From Pantoea rwandensis (GTDB lineage: Bacteria > Pseudomonadota > Gammaproteobacteria > Enterobacterales > Enterobacteriaceae), in NCBI RefSeq assembly GCF_002095475.1, contig NZ_MLFR01000021.1, forward strand, positions 1 through 64,000: 64,000 bases of DNA, in the 5' to 3' direction. A program made the position numbers and the translations under genes. Below the pieces are notes generated by a model. That model did not search any database and was not told the origin of the DNA. It was given only the letters and a program-made list of their open reading frames with translations. Each line of letters begins with the position of its first letter. The first letter of the stretch is position 1. Positions 40,694-50,265 of this stretch are shown piece by piece.

Positions 40694-41451
40694 AGAAATA
40701 TCTCCACCGCCAACGGCGCATGATCGGATAAATGTGACCAGGGTTTCACCGGCAATGCCCACGGATGGCTGACCGTAGCATTGCGGATGTAAATTCGGTC
40801 GAGGCGCAGCAGCGGAAAGCGCGCAGGGAAGGTGCGTGCCGGGCGGCCGGTCTTCATGCTGAACACCTCTTCCAGGCCCGCGCTACGCTTTAGGAAGCGG
40901 TTAGCACGCACCTGCCAGTCATTGAAATCGCCGGCCACCACTAGCGGAGCATCGTGCGGCAGCGTATCGATGCGCTCACTCATCATTTTCATTTGCGCCT
41001 CGCGATGTTGCGCTTTTAACCCTAGATGAACACACATCACGTGCAGCGGCTGTGCACGATCGGGGAGGCTTATTTGGCAGTGCAACATGCCGCGCTTTTC
41101 GGTTCCAGCGACAGAAATATCGAGGTTTTCATATTCAATAATGGGAAAACGTGACAATATCGCGTTCCCGTGATGACCCTCGGGATATACCGCGTTACGG
41201 CCATAGGCGAAATCATGCCACATGGTATCGGCCAGATACTCGTAGTGAGAGTTTTCCGGCCAGTTCTCAATGTGCAGCGAATGGATAGCGTGAGTGCCCA
41301 TCACCTCTTGCAGGAAGACAATATCCGCCGATGTCGCCCGAACAGCATCGCGCAATTCCGGCAGGATAAAACGGCGGTTAAAGCTGGTGAAACCCTTGTG
41401 GGTATTGATCGTGAGGACTTTAAATGAAAACCCTTGCGTGATTTGTGGCAT
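40690..41451 (-). CDS. ybhP: YbhP, endonuclease/exonuclease/phosphatase family protein
   Basis: 253 aa. EEP-fold motifs are visible: LTINTHKG at the start, the metal Glu in [19 protein letters not shown], and the C-terminal SDHAPLAVE with its catalytic Asp-His. The substrate is unknown; the link to clsB suggests lipid head groups or nucleic acid. It is the first gene of the three-gene operon. AAGGAG lies 11 bases from the ATG, a long spacing. Confidence 0.93.
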   Translation of the reverse strand: MPQITQGFSFKVLTINTHKGFTSFNRRFILPELRDAVRATSADIVFLQEVMGTHAIHSLHIENWPENSHYEYLADTMWHDFAYGRNAVYPEGHHGNAILSRFPIIEYENLDISVAGTEKRGMLHCQISLPDRAQPLHVMCVHLGLKAQHREAQMKMMSERIDTLPHDAPLVVAGDFNDWQVRANRFLKRSAGLEEVFSMKTGRPARTFPARFPLLRLDRIYIRNATVSHPWALPVKPWSHLSDHAPLAVEIFL

Positions 41452-41627
41452 ACTGCGACGCGCTCCTTTTCATCATCAACAGCACAAAGTGTAGTCTTTG
41501 TCACAAATGGATGGTAAGCGGGGCAGAAAATTAGGGCGTTATCCGAAATTTGCTTTACATTGAGGAAATCCGTCTGGCCGCAGCCAGATACACTTGGGCG
41601 ACCTGTTGGGTCTGCCAGGAGAAAAGA

Positions 41628-42020
41628 ATGAAATGGTCTAATCGTGTTCAGATTGTTACCGGTCAAACTTGTCTGCACATTGCGATGCACCTGCTGGTGA
41701 TCGCGGCGCTGGTTTGGGGTTGGAAGCATAAGGCACTGGTTGAAGTGAGCAGTACCCTGGTAGCAGCTTATGCGCTGGTGTTTATCGCCATGCTGGCTCT
41801 ACAGCGTAGTGCCCGTTTACGCAGAATGGGTGACTCTCTGGAAGAAGTCACGACAACGTACTACTTCGGCGCGGCAATGCTGACGCTGTTCTTGATCTCC
41901 CGCTTCATCCATAACAACCTGCTGATTGGTTGTTTAGGCGTGGTGATGCTGGTAGGACCCGCGCTGGTGTCATTGTTGGCGAAAGAGCCCACGCACCGCA
42001 TCGAGAAGAAGCGCAGCTAA
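41628..42020 (+). CDS. ybhQ: YbhQ, small inner-membrane protein
   Basis: 130 aa with four hydrophobic spans: HIAMHLLVIAALVWGW, LVAAYALVFIAMLAL, YYFGAAMLTLFLISRF and LIGCLGVVMLVGPALVSLLA. N-terminal MKWSNRVQIVTGQ and LEEVTTTYYFGAA match E. coli YbhQ, of unknown function. ATG 41628 follows AGGAGAAAAGA. It is divergent from ybhP, as in E. coli, and followed by a terminator. Confidence 0.92.
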   Translation: MKWSNRVQIVTGQTCLHIAMHLLVIAALVWGWKHKALVEVSSTLVAAYALVFIAMLALQRSARLRRMGDSLEEVTTTYYFGAAMLTLFLISRFIHNNLLIGCLGVVMLVGPALVSLLAKEPTHRIEKKRS

Positions 42021-42042
42021 GCTCGCGTGACGTTGTGAAGAG

Positions 42043-42069
42043 AAAGGAGCCGAATCAGGCTCCTTTTTT
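42043..42069 (+). terminator. Terminator of ybhQ
   Basis: AAAGGAGCC-GAATCA-GGCTCCTTTTTT: 9-bp stem and T-tract, 22 bases after the ybhQ stop. Confidence 0.92.
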
Positions 42070-42301
42070 ATTGCGCGCAATAAATTGGAGCACCAGGGCA
42101 GATGCGATTCATCACGTGGCGCTTTGTTACAGAACAGCGACTATTGGGATTCGCAGTCACTTCTGAAACCTGCTAAACTCTCGCCCTTACGCATGGTAGT
42201 TTGTGCCCTTTTCACACGTGAGCCTCAGGCTTGCGTCATAGTACCCCCTGAAAAACTACATCGCTCACGGCGAACAGGGCGGTTCGGAGTAATACACCTG
42301 C

Positions 42302-43711
42302 ATGTCATTTGACTCTCTCGGCTTAAGTGCCGATATTTTGCGTGCGGTAGCGGAACAGGGCTACCAAGAACCGACGCCAATTCAGCGTCAGGCAATTCCA
42401 GTAGTACTGGCCGGTCGTGACCTGCTGGCGAGTGCTCAAACCGGTACCGGTAAGACCGCCGGTTTCACGCTGCCACTGCTGCAGCGTCTGACGGCAAATC
42501 CTTCACCTGCGCGTGGCCGTCGCCCGGTACGTGCACTGATCCTCACCCCAACCCGTGAACTGGCGGCGCAGGTGGGCGAGAACGTTCGTGAATACAGTCA
42601 GTACCTCAACATCCGTTCGCTGGTGGTCTTCGGCGGCGTGAGCATTAATCCGCAGATGATGAAACTGCGTGGTGGTGTTGATGTGTTGGTCGCGACACCG
42701 GGCCGTTTGCTCGATTTAGCGCATCAGAATGCGGTTGATCTGTCACAGGTTGAAATTCTGGTGCTGGACGAAGCGGACCGCATGCTCGATATGGGCTTCA
42801 TCCACGATATCCGTCGTGTGCTGGCGCGTCTGCCGGCCAAACGCCAGAACCTGCTGTTCTCTGCTACCTTCTCGGATGAGATCAAAACCCTGGCGGAAAA
42901 ACTGCTGACCAACCCAGAACAGGTTGAAGTGGCGCGTCGTAACACCGCGTCTGAGCAGGTTTCTCAGCAGGTGCATTTCGTTGATAAGAAGCGCAAGCGG
43001 GAACTGCTGTCGCTGATGATCGGTCGCGACAACTGGCAACAAGTGCTGGTGTTCACCCGTACCAAACACGGCGCGAACCATTTGGCAGAACAGTTGAACA
43101 AAGATGGCATCACTGCCGCCGCCATCCACGGCAACAAAAGCCAGGGCGCGCGTACCCGTGCGTTAGCAGACTTTAAGTCCGGTGGGATTCGTGTGCTGGT
43201 TGCTACCGATATCGCCGCACGCGGTCTGGATATCGAAGAGCTGCCACACGTAGTGAACTACGAGCTGCCAAATGTCGCTGAGGATTACGTACACCGTATC
43301 GGTCGTACGGGTCGTGCTGCGGCCACAGGCGCGGCGTTGTCACTGGTGTGTGTTGATGAACACAAACTGCTGCGTGACATCGAGCGTCTGCTGAAGCGTG
43401 AGATCCCACGCATTGAGCTGGAAGGTTTCGAAGTCGACCCAAGCATCAAAGCTGAGCCGATTCAAAACGGCCGTCAGCAGCAAGGTCGTGGTCAAGGCCA
43501 AGGTCGCGGTCAAAGCCAGGGACGTGGGCAGGGCGCTAACGTTTCTCGCCCACACACGGGTAACGGCCAGCGTCCGCAAGGCGGAAGTGGTGCACGTCCA
43601 CAAGGTGAAGCCCGTCCAGCACGTCGTCCAAGTGCGAGTGCCGGTCAGTCTGCGCCAGCCGCTAACAGCGGTCGTCGTCGCCCGGCAGCGAAAAAGAGCG
43701 GGAACGTATAA
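42302..43711 (+). CDS. rhlE: ATP-dependent RNA helicase RhlE
   Basis: 469 aa DEAD-box helicase. Q motif [14 protein letters not shown], motif [13 protein letters not shown], motif [13 protein letters not shown], motif [11 protein letters not shown], motif [11 protein letters not shown]. From about residue 385 a long basic, glycine-rich tail with [17 protein letters not shown] repeats can hold RNA. It acts in ribosome maturation and the degradosome in relatives. dusC begins 5 bases after its stop. Confidence 0.97.
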   Translation: MSFDSLGLSADILRAVAEQGYQEPTPIQRQAIPVVLAGRDLLASAQTGTGKTAGFTLPLLQRLTANPSPARGRRPVRALILTPTRELAAQVGENVREYSQYLNIRSLVVFGGVSINPQMMKLRGGVDVLVATPGRLLDLAHQNAVDLSQVEILVLDEADRMLDMGFIHDIRRVLARLPAKRQNLLFSATFSDEIKTLAEKLLTNPEQVEVARRNTASEQVSQQVHFVDKKRKRELLSLMIGRDNWQQVLVFTRTKHGANHLAEQLNKDGITAAAIHGNKSQGARTRALADFKSGGIRVLVATDIAARGLDIEELPHVVNYELPNVAEDYVHRIGRTGRAAATGAALSLVCVDEHKLLRDIERLLKREIPRIELEGFEVDPSIKAEPIQNGRQQQGRGQGQGRGQSQGRGQGANVSRPHTGNGQRPQGGSGARPQGEARPARRPSASAGQSAPAANSGRRRPAAKKSGNV

Positions 43712-43715
43712 CGCG

Positions 43716-44672
43716 ATGAGGGTGTTACTGGCGCCGATGGAGGGCGTGCTGGATTCGCTTGTACGCGAGCTGCTCTCCAGTGTGAATGATTATGATCTGT
43801 GCGTGACGGAGTTTTTGCGCGTGGTCGATCAGTTGCTGCCAGTAAAATCCTTTTGGCGTTTATGTCCTGAGCTGCATAACAGCAGCCGCACGCCTTCCGG
43901 TACGCGTGTGCGTATGCAACTGCTCGGGCAATATCCCGAGTGGTTAGCTGAAAACGCCGCGCGTGCGGTGGAGCTTGGCTCCTGGGGCGTCGATCTCAAC
44001 TGCGGTTGCCCGTCAAAGCTGGTTAACGGCAGTGGCGGCGGTGCAACGCTGCTGAAAGATCCTGAACTGATCTATCGCGGCGCGAAAGCGATGCGTGAAG
44101 CGGTTCCGGCTCATCTACCGGTGACGGTAAAAGTCCGTCTCGGCTGGGATTCCGGCGAGCGTCGTTTTGAGATTGCCGATGCGGTGCAGCAGGCCGGTGC
44201 CAGCGAACTGGTGGTGCACGGTCGCACCAAAGAAGATGGCTACCGCGCAGAAAGCATTAACTGGCAGGCGATTGGCGAAATTCGCCAGCGCTTGACGATT
44301 CCGGTGATCGCTAACGGTGAGATCTGGAGCTGGCAGGATGCACAGGAGTGCATGCGCATTACCGGATGTGATGCGGTGATGCTAGGGCGCGGTGCGCTCA
44401 ATATCCCCAATCTCGGCCGTGTCGTGAAGTACAACGAAGCACCGATGCCATGGTCAGACGTGGTTGAACTGCTGCTGAAGTATACTCAGCTGGAAAAGCA
44501 AGGCGACACGGGCATGTATCATGTGGCGCGCATCAAACAGTGGCTCGGGTATTTGCGTAAAGCCTATAACGAAGCCGATGGTCTGTTCAGCGAAATCCGC
44601 ACCTTACGCGTTTCAGCCGAAATCGCCACTGCGATTGAACGCCATGCGCATCAGCTAGCCGCACACGCATAG
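43716..44672 (+). CDS. dusC: tRNA-dihydrouridine synthase C
   Basis: 318 aa FMN enzyme that reduces a uridine in the tRNA D-loop (U16 in E. coli). [16 protein letters not shown] opens the TIM barrel; the catalytic Cys lies in [38 protein letters not shown] and IANGEIWSW bind FMN and tRNA. The real start is ATG 43716; the frame extends backward over rhlE without meaning. In E. coli dusC lies by yohF-mdtQ, not rhlE, so this is a synteny junction. Confidence 0.96.
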   Translation: MRVLLAPMEGVLDSLVRELLSSVNDYDLCVTEFLRVVDQLLPVKSFWRLCPELHNSSRTPSGTRVRMQLLGQYPEWLAENAARAVELGSWGVDLNCGCPSKLVNGSGGGATLLKDPELIYRGAKAMREAVPAHLPVTVKVRLGWDSGERRFEIADAVQQAGASELVVHGRTKEDGYRAESINWQAIGEIRQRLTIPVIANGEIWSWQDAQECMRITGCDAVMLGRGALNIPNLGRVVKYNEAPMPWSDVVELLLKYTQLEKQGDTGMYHVARIKQWLGYLRKAYNEADGLFSEIRTLRVSAEIATAIERHAHQLAAHA

Positions 44673-44678
44673 CCCCCC

Positions 44679-45857
44679 TCATTTAAACGCCGTGGTATAT
44701 TGCGTCTGCTTACTGGATGAATAAAAGCGGACCAGCTGCTCGCTGAATTTCTCCGGATCATGTTGTTCTGCAATTCTCTTCAGTGATTGTGCCGAGTACT
44801 GCGTTATCATCCCCGGGTTGCGCAAAATATCCACGATATGTGTTTTCAGTTGCTGGACGATTTGCTGGCGAATGTGCTTTTTCTTCTCATCTGAATCCAC
44901 CACATACTCAAATTCATCGTTAAGCGGTTGATGGATAAGCCAGCCACTCCCTTCAGGGTTAATCTCCGGTAGTGCGCGCACGTTGGTGGTGATCACGGGG
45001 CAGCCGCTGGCCTGCATTTCCAACACTGAGAAGCCGTAGGTATCCTGCCAGCTTGGCAATAATCCCACATGAGTGCTTTGGAGTAATGCCAGCACCTGAG
45101 CGTTAGGCATGGTGGTGGAATGCTGAATATGTGGCGAGGTTTTGATCAAATGCTCAATTCGGGCGTAAAACGCTTCATCATCCTGGAATTGTCGATGGGC
45201 AATATTATGTCTCAGCGCCAGATCACCAATCAGCGTCACCTGAATCTGGCTACGGGTAAAAACATCCTCTTCTGTCAGTTGTGAAATGGCCAGCACCACT
45301 TCTGCCCCCCCTTTGCGATAAAACTCACTGCCAATAAAAGTGAAGTGAATTTTCCCCGGTGTGATTAAACGTGGTTTTGTACAGAGTAGGGCTTGAGGCG
45401 GATGCAGCATAATCAGCTTATGCGCCACCGCCTTTTTGATTACTGGAAAAGCCTCCAGCAATTTCAGTTGAATGTTCAACGTGGCCTGCGAGATGGCAAT
45501 CAAATAGAGGCACTCGCTTCTGGCGATGAGCTGAAGCTGCGAGTGCAGTTCAGGATTAGCGGTCTTTGCAACGCCCGGCACAGGCAATACACGCGGGATT
45601 TCTGTTTCAAAGGTCGCAATCCAGTTTCTATTGGTATGGGCAACTTCATTAAAGAGATGGATAACATCTGCGTCATTTGGCAGCGTGCCAGGCAAGGGAT
45701 GGAAGATGAACTTTTTATTTTTATGCAGGATTTTCGATCTTACGGCGTTGAGATAGAAATAAACATTCTTTTTCCGACAATCTACATAGTTATGGTGGGA
45801 TTGGGTCATGATATTTCTTCTTTCAGGATATCCGCTTCCACTGATGATTATCTTCAT
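44679..45857 (-). CDS. Family 4-type glycosyltransferase, isolated
   Basis: 392 aa. The C-terminal half shows a GT-B fold: IHFTFIGSEFYRKGGAEVVL, VTLIGD, LLPSWQDTYGFSVLEMQASGCPVITTNVRALPEI (E-x7-E type region) and a GSGWLI loop. The N-terminal half is divergent, with IHLFNEVAHTNRNWIATFETEIPR. Sugar donor and acceptor are unknown; there is no surrounding polysaccharide cluster. Bases are visibly richer in A/T than the neighbours, and the upstream 480 bases even more, suggesting transfer. Its stop lies 6 bases from that of convergent dusC. ATG 45857 follows GGAG. Confidence 0.82.
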   Translation of the reverse strand: MKIIISGSGYPERRNIMTQSHHNYVDCRKKNVYFYLNAVRSKILHKNKKFIFHPLPGTLPNDADVIHLFNEVAHTNRNWIATFETEIPRVLPVPGVAKTANPELHSQLQLIARSECLYLIAISQATLNIQLKLLEAFPVIKKAVAHKLIMLHPPQALLCTKPRLITPGKIHFTFIGSEFYRKGGAEVVLAISQLTEEDVFTRSQIQVTLIGDLALRHNIAHRQFQDDEAFYARIEHLIKTSPHIQHSTTMPNAQVLALLQSTHVGLLPSWQDTYGFSVLEMQASGCPVITTNVRALPEINPEGSGWLIHQPLNDEFEYVVDSDEKKKHIRQQIVQQLKTHIVDILRNPGMITQYSAQSLKRIAEQHDPEKFSEQLVRFYSSSKQTQYTTAFK

Positions 45858-46336
45858 AATCTCTCCAGACCGGTAAGGAACAGATTGAAATAAAGCAGGT
45901 CAACTGACTCGCCGCTTCACTGATATTGGGGGATGTTAAGTGCTGAGTGTAGTGAACTCGGGTTGGTTTAATAATGGCTAAGCTAAAGCCAGAACACCGT
46001 AGAATCTATGTTTTAATGCAGGGCTAAAATATTAATCATAATAATGATTGAAAAGGCCGAGCGTTACTGATTGGTTTTATTGTGTATTTTTATCATTCGA
46101 TTTTTTAATATTAGGAGGAGGTGAGTACTTTTTCAGATTTGTGAGGGTGATGGTTTAATATCGCTGAATTGAACATCGTTATTAAAGTGAATTTATGATG
46201 ATTTTCAGTGAAGCTATATATCTATAACGCTATTTAATCTGTGATATACAGAATTATGCTATTACACAGTTCCCTGCAAAGTCAGGTTCAAGCTGAACGC
46301 TATTTGCGCTATAGTAGCGATTCACATTCATTTGTA
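45858..46336. other. AT-rich intergenic region
   Basis: Nothing coding is seen. It is strikingly AT-rich compared with the flanks (for example long TTA/ATT runs at 46020-46240) and holds the divergent promoters of the glycosyltransferase and the MFS gene. It is a plausible H-NS silenced segment (inference from base composition by eye). Confidence 0.5.
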
Positions 46337-47554
46337 ATGCCATCACTTATGTCTGACGCCGCTGTACTGAGTCATGCTCAGTTAAATAAACGAATCATCT
46401 CCGTCATCGTCTTCACCTTTTTCTGCTACCTCTCGGTGGGATTGCCACTGGCAGTACTACCAGGATTTGTGCATAACCAACTCGGTTTTAGCTCGTTTAT
46501 CGCAGGATTAATTATCAGCCTGCAATACTTTGCCACTTTGTTGAGCCGCCCGCATTCGGGCCGCCTCGCCGACCGCTACGGTCCAAAGCGCGTGGTAATG
46601 ATGGGATTGGTATGCTGTGGTATGAGCGGCGTGCTATCCATCATCGCGGCGCTGTTCAGTGGAATACCGCTGTTAAGTCTGGCACTGCTGGCCGCAGGGC
46701 GCTTGTTTTTAGGCGTGGGTGAAAGCTTTAGCAGTACCGGTTCCACGCTGTGGGGCATGAATATCGTCGGGCCGTTACAGACCGCCCGGGTGATTTCGTG
46801 GAACGGCGTGGCAACGTATTTTGCCATGGCGATCGGCGCGCCGCTGGGCGTATTACTTAACCAGGTGTTTGGGATCAGCGGCTTTGCCGGTTTGGTGGCG
46901 CTGATGGGTATCGTCGGTTTTTATATGGCAAGCCGTAAAGCACCCGTTCGCGTCACTGCGGGTGTACGTATTCCGTTTCACCGTGTGGTCAGCCGCGTCT
47001 GGATGTTTGGTCTGGCGCTAGGTTTTGGCACCATCGGCTTTGGCGTGATCTCTACCTTCATTACCCTTTATTTTGCCAGTCGTGACTGGAGCGGGGCGGC
47101 GTTTGCGTTGACCTTGTTCAGCCTGGGTTTCGTCATAGTGCGACTGGCAGGTGGCCGCTATATCACCCGGTTCGGCGGGATAAAAGTGTCGCTGGTATCC
47201 TTTGTGCTTGAGTGCGCGGGCTTGTTACTGATCTGGCAGGCTGACAGCAGTTGGCTGGTGGATATCGGTGCGTTCCTCACCGGTGGCGGCTTCTCTCTGG
47301 TGTTCCCTGCATTGGGTGTAGAAGCGGTTAAGCGTGTACAGCAGCAGGATCAAGGCTCAGCCCTTGGGACATACTCAGCATTTCTTGATTTAGGATTGGG
47401 ATTAACCGGTCCGGTGGCGGGGTTGTTGATTGGTCACTGGGGCATGCAGTCAGTGTATCTTGCGGCGGCCCTGATGGTGCTGGGGGCATTTGTGATCACT
47501 TTGCGCTTGCAACAGCAGCACGGCCGACAGGCAGCCGTGCGAACTGTTCATTAA
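46337..47554 (+). CDS. YhhS-like major facilitator superfamily exporter
   Basis: About 405 aa with 12 hydrophobic spans. VGLPLAVLPGFVHNQLGFS, ISLQYFATLLSRPHSGRLADRYGPKR (MFS motif A region), GVGESFSSTGSTLWGM and GFSLVFPALGVEAVK closely follow the YhhS subfamily, drug/sugar efflux proteins; the substrate is unknown. ATG 46337 gives the E. coli YhhS length, but neither it nor ATG 46349 has a clear ribosome site. In E. coli yhhS lies elsewhere, so this may be a paralogue. It overlaps convergent ppk2 by 4 bases. Confidence 0.83.
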   Translation: MPSLMSDAAVLSHAQLNKRIISVIVFTFFCYLSVGLPLAVLPGFVHNQLGFSSFIAGLIISLQYFATLLSRPHSGRLADRYGPKRVVMMGLVCCGMSGVLSIIAALFSGIPLLSLALLAAGRLFLGVGESFSSTGSTLWGMNIVGPLQTARVISWNGVATYFAMAIGAPLGVLLNQVFGISGFAGLVALMGIVGFYMASRKAPVRVTAGVRIPFHRVVSRVWMFGLALGFGTIGFGVISTFITLYFASRDWSGAAFALTLFSLGFVIVRLAGGRYITRFGGIKVSLVSFVLECAGLLLIWQADSSWLVDIGAFLTGGGFSLVFPALGVEAVKRVQQQDQGSALGTYSAFLDLGLGLTGPVAGLLIGHWGMQSVYLAAALMVLGAFVITLRLQQQHGRQAAVRTVH

Positions 47555-48471
47555 TACTTCTCTGGCACCACCATGTTTTCTGGCACTGGCGCGCGGCGAT
47601 AATCTTCATGACGTTCGCGCGTCGGTAACATGATCGACTTCGATTCACTCTCTTCGTATGGCACCTGTTGCAACAGATGGCTGATGCAGTTCAGACGTGC
47701 GCGCTTCTTATCCACACCTTGCACCACCCACCACGGCGCCTCAGGGATGTGGGTGCGCTCCAGCATCTCTTCTTTCGCTTCGGTGTAATCTTCCCAGCGA
47801 CGACGGCTTTCAAGGTCCATCGGACTCAGTTTCCACTGTTTCAATGGATCATGAATACGGCTGAGGAAGCGAAGTTCCTGCTCTTCGTCGGTGATTGAGA
47901 ACCAGTATTTGACGATCTGAATACCACTGCGCGTCAGCATCTTTTCGAATTCAGGCACGCTGCGGTAAAACTCTTCCACTTCGGCTTCGTTACAGAAGCC
48001 CATGACGCGCTCAACGCCAGCACGGTTATACCAGCTGCGGTCAAACATCACGATCTCACCCGCAGCAGGCAGATGCGCGATGTAGCGCTGGAAATACCAC
48101 TGCGTTTTCTCACGATCGTTTGGCGCGGGCAGGGCAGCGACACGGCAGGTGCGCGGGTTCAGGCGTTGGGTGATTCGTTTGATCACGCCACCTTTACCGG
48201 CTGCGTCACGGCCTTCAAACAGAATCACGATGCGGTGACCGGTGCGCATTACCCAATCCTGCATCTTCACCAGCTCGCCCTGCAGATGCAACAGCTCGCG
48301 GAAATAGTGACGGCGGAAGGCTTTATCACCTTCTTCCTGAGGTTCACCGTTATCCTTGAAGCGCAGATCATCCAACTCCATTTCCAGCTCTTCGTCGTAG
48401 CTGTCATAAAACTCCTGCAGCAGCCGTGCATTAAACGTCTCGCTGCGGAAGCTATTGTCGTGTATCGCCAT
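47551..48471 (-). CDS. ppk2: Polyphosphate kinase 2
   Basis: 306 aa, PPK2 family class I, P-loop kinase. Walker A GRDAAGKGGVIKRI (about 88-101), lid region NPRTCRVAALPAPNDREKTQWYFQRY, Walker B FDRSWYNRAGVERVMGF and KYWFSITDEEQ. It uses polyphosphate to phosphorylate nucleoside diphosphates, or the reverse. Just 12 bases downstream of the phosphate permease gene, so transcribed with it. E. coli lacks PPK2. Confidence 0.95.
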   Translation of the reverse strand: MAIHDNSFRSETFNARLLQEFYDSYDEELEMELDDLRFKDNGEPQEEGDKAFRRHYFRELLHLQGELVKMQDWVMRTGHRIVILFEGRDAAGKGGVIKRITQRLNPRTCRVAALPAPNDREKTQWYFQRYIAHLPAAGEIVMFDRSWYNRAGVERVMGFCNEAEVEEFYRSVPEFEKMLTRSGIQIVKYWFSITDEEQELRFLSRIHDPLKQWKLSPMDLESRRRWEDYTEAKEEMLERTHIPEAPWWVVQGVDKKRARLNCISHLLQQVPYEESESKSIMLPTRERHEDYRRAPVPENMVVPEKY

Positions 48472-48483
48472 GACTTTTCCCCG

Positions 48484-50100
48484 TTACAGATGAATAAACA
48501 GAGCGTAAAGCAGCCCTGAAAGTAAGACTGAGACCGGCAGCGTCAGCACCCACGCTAAGGCGAGGTTACGGATAGTAGAGAGCTGCAGGCCAGATTTATT
48601 GGCTGCCATAGAACCGGCAACGCCTGATGAGAGGACGTGCGTGGTGGAGACCGGTAAACCGAAGACGTCAGCGGCGCCGATGGTTGCCATCGCCACTAAT
48701 TCAGCACTGGCACCTTGCGCGTAAGTCAGATGCGTTTTGCCGATGCGTTCACCCACGGTAACCACAATACGGCGCCAGCCCACCATGGTGCCGAGACCCA
48801 GGGCAATCGCCACCACCACTTTCACCCACATCGGAATAAAGCGTGTTGCCGCATCCAGCTCTTTTTTCACCGCGGTCAGATTGCTGGCAATCTCTTCCGG
48901 CAGCGCCACTTTGGCCGACTGTAAGTGTTTGATGGTTTCTGAAGCGAGATACATGTCGTTACGGGTGTTGGTTACGGCTTGAGCGGGAATATTCTCTACC
49001 GCGCCATAGCGGCGAATCTGATCGCCGATATCACCCAGCATCATGCCCAGCGCTGGCAGTACCTGCGGTCGGTTCTGGCTGGTACGCACGAATTCTGTCA
49101 ACACTTCACGCGGTGCTGGCATTGCGGCGGGAGCGGGTTGCAACGTCAACAATTGCTGCTCAGTCACCTGGGTTAACGCCGCCACGCGTGGGATTTGGTC
49201 CGGCGGCAGAGAGCGGTTGAGTGCGTAAGCAATCGGCATGGTGCCGACCAGAATCAGCATAATTAAGCCCATGCCTTTTTGGCCGTCGTTTGAGCCATGT
49301 GCAAAAGAGACGCCAGTACAGGTCAGGATCAGCAGGCCACGAATCCACGGTGGTGGGGGCTGGTTGCCTTTCGGTGCTTCATACAGCTGACGGTTGCGAA
49401 TAAGGGCTTTCATCGCCAGCAGCAGCAGAGCGGCACAGATAAAGCCCACCACCGGTGACAATAACAGGGCGTAACCCACTTTAATCGCCTGGTCCCAATC
49501 TACACCGCTGGTGCCGCTACGACCGTGCAGCAAGGCGTTTGCCACACCTACACCGATGATTGAGCCAATCAGCGTATGCGAGGAAGAAGCCGGCAGTCCG
49601 AAATACCAGGTGCCGAGGTTCCAGATGATCGCGGAGAACAGCAGGGCATAGACCATGGCAAAACCGTTGCCGCTGCCTGCTTGCAGAATCAGTTCCACCG
49701 GCAGCAGCGAAATAATGCCAAACGCCACCACGCCGCTGGAGAGCAACACGCCGAGGAAGTTACAGAAGCCAGACCACACCACGGCCACACCCGGTGACAG
49801 TGAGTGGGTATAAATCACGGTAGCCACCGCGTTGGCGGTATCGTGGAAACCGTTAACAAACTCAAAGCCAAGTGCAATGACCAGCGCCACGCCGAGTAGC
49901 AGGAATGGGGTATAGCTGGTGACCGGTGCGCCGGTGTCTTGAACGTCATTGAAGAGGTTGATGGCGGTAAACAACAGACCGCCACACAACAGCACCAAAA
50001 AAATGATGCGTGAGATTTTTCCATTGCCTTGGTTAAGATTCGGACGTCCGCTAGGGGACGATGATGTAGATGTTGATGCAGGTAAACTGTTTTCAGCCAT
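48484..50100 (-). CDS. PiT-family inorganic phosphate transporter
   Basis: 538 aa. The two PHO4 signatures are GFEFVNGFHDTANAVATVI (about 73-91) and GAADVFGLPVSTTHVLSSGVAG (about 480), with SFAHGSNDGQKGMG between. About ten membrane spans and a polar loop (about 310-420). It takes up phosphate, probably as metal-phosphate with protons. The N-terminus (Ser/Thr/Pro-rich, about 25 residues) is longer than in PitA. ATG 50100 is chosen (MAENS) over an upstream ATG. Leads a two-gene unit with ppk2. Confidence 0.93.
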   Translation of the reverse strand: MAENSLPASTSTSSSPSGRPNLNQGNGKISRIIFLVLLCGGLLFTAINLFNDVQDTGAPVTSYTPFLLLGVALVIALGFEFVNGFHDTANAVATVIYTHSLSPGVAVVWSGFCNFLGVLLSSGVVAFGIISLLPVELILQAGSGNGFAMVYALLFSAIIWNLGTWYFGLPASSSHTLIGSIIGVGVANALLHGRSGTSGVDWDQAIKVGYALLLSPVVGFICAALLLLAMKALIRNRQLYEAPKGNQPPPPWIRGLLILTCTGVSFAHGSNDGQKGMGLIMLILVGTMPIAYALNRSLPPDQIPRVAALTQVTEQQLLTLQPAPAAMPAPREVLTEFVRTSQNRPQVLPALGMMLGDIGDQIRRYGAVENIPAQAVTNTRNDMYLASETIKHLQSAKVALPEEIASNLTAVKKELDAATRFIPMWVKVVVAIALGLGTMVGWRRIVVTVGERIGKTHLTYAQGASAELVAMATIGAADVFGLPVSTTHVLSSGVAGSMAANKSGLQLSTIRNLALAWVLTLPVSVLLSGLLYALFIHL

Positions 50101-50166
50101 AACACACCCCGGTGTGGATTGACGATGCTCGAATGGCATCCGTTACCCACAGTGTGATACGGAGTT

Positions 50167-50215
50167 TGTATGACAGAATGATGATGGCGATCACGCTTTG
50201 TCATCGTGCTGTAAC
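50167..50215. promoter_or_regulatory. Possible Pho-box-like sequence between pit and the CorA-like gene
   Basis: TTGTCATCGTGCTGTAAC (50198-50215) resembles the PhoB box CTGTCAT-N4-CTGTCAY with three mismatches. The minus strand also has CTGTCATACAA (near 50166-50176). Suggestive only, given the phosphate genes beside it. Confidence 0.3.
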
Positions 50216-50265
50216 ACGCCTGTCGCAGGCTGTGGATCTGACCGCTTCGGGATCATCACGCTAAC

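Noticed and set aside
43398..43715. Long 5' extension of dusC over rhlE
   Set aside because: The extension is the shifted frame of the RhlE basic tail; the conserved protein starts at 43716.
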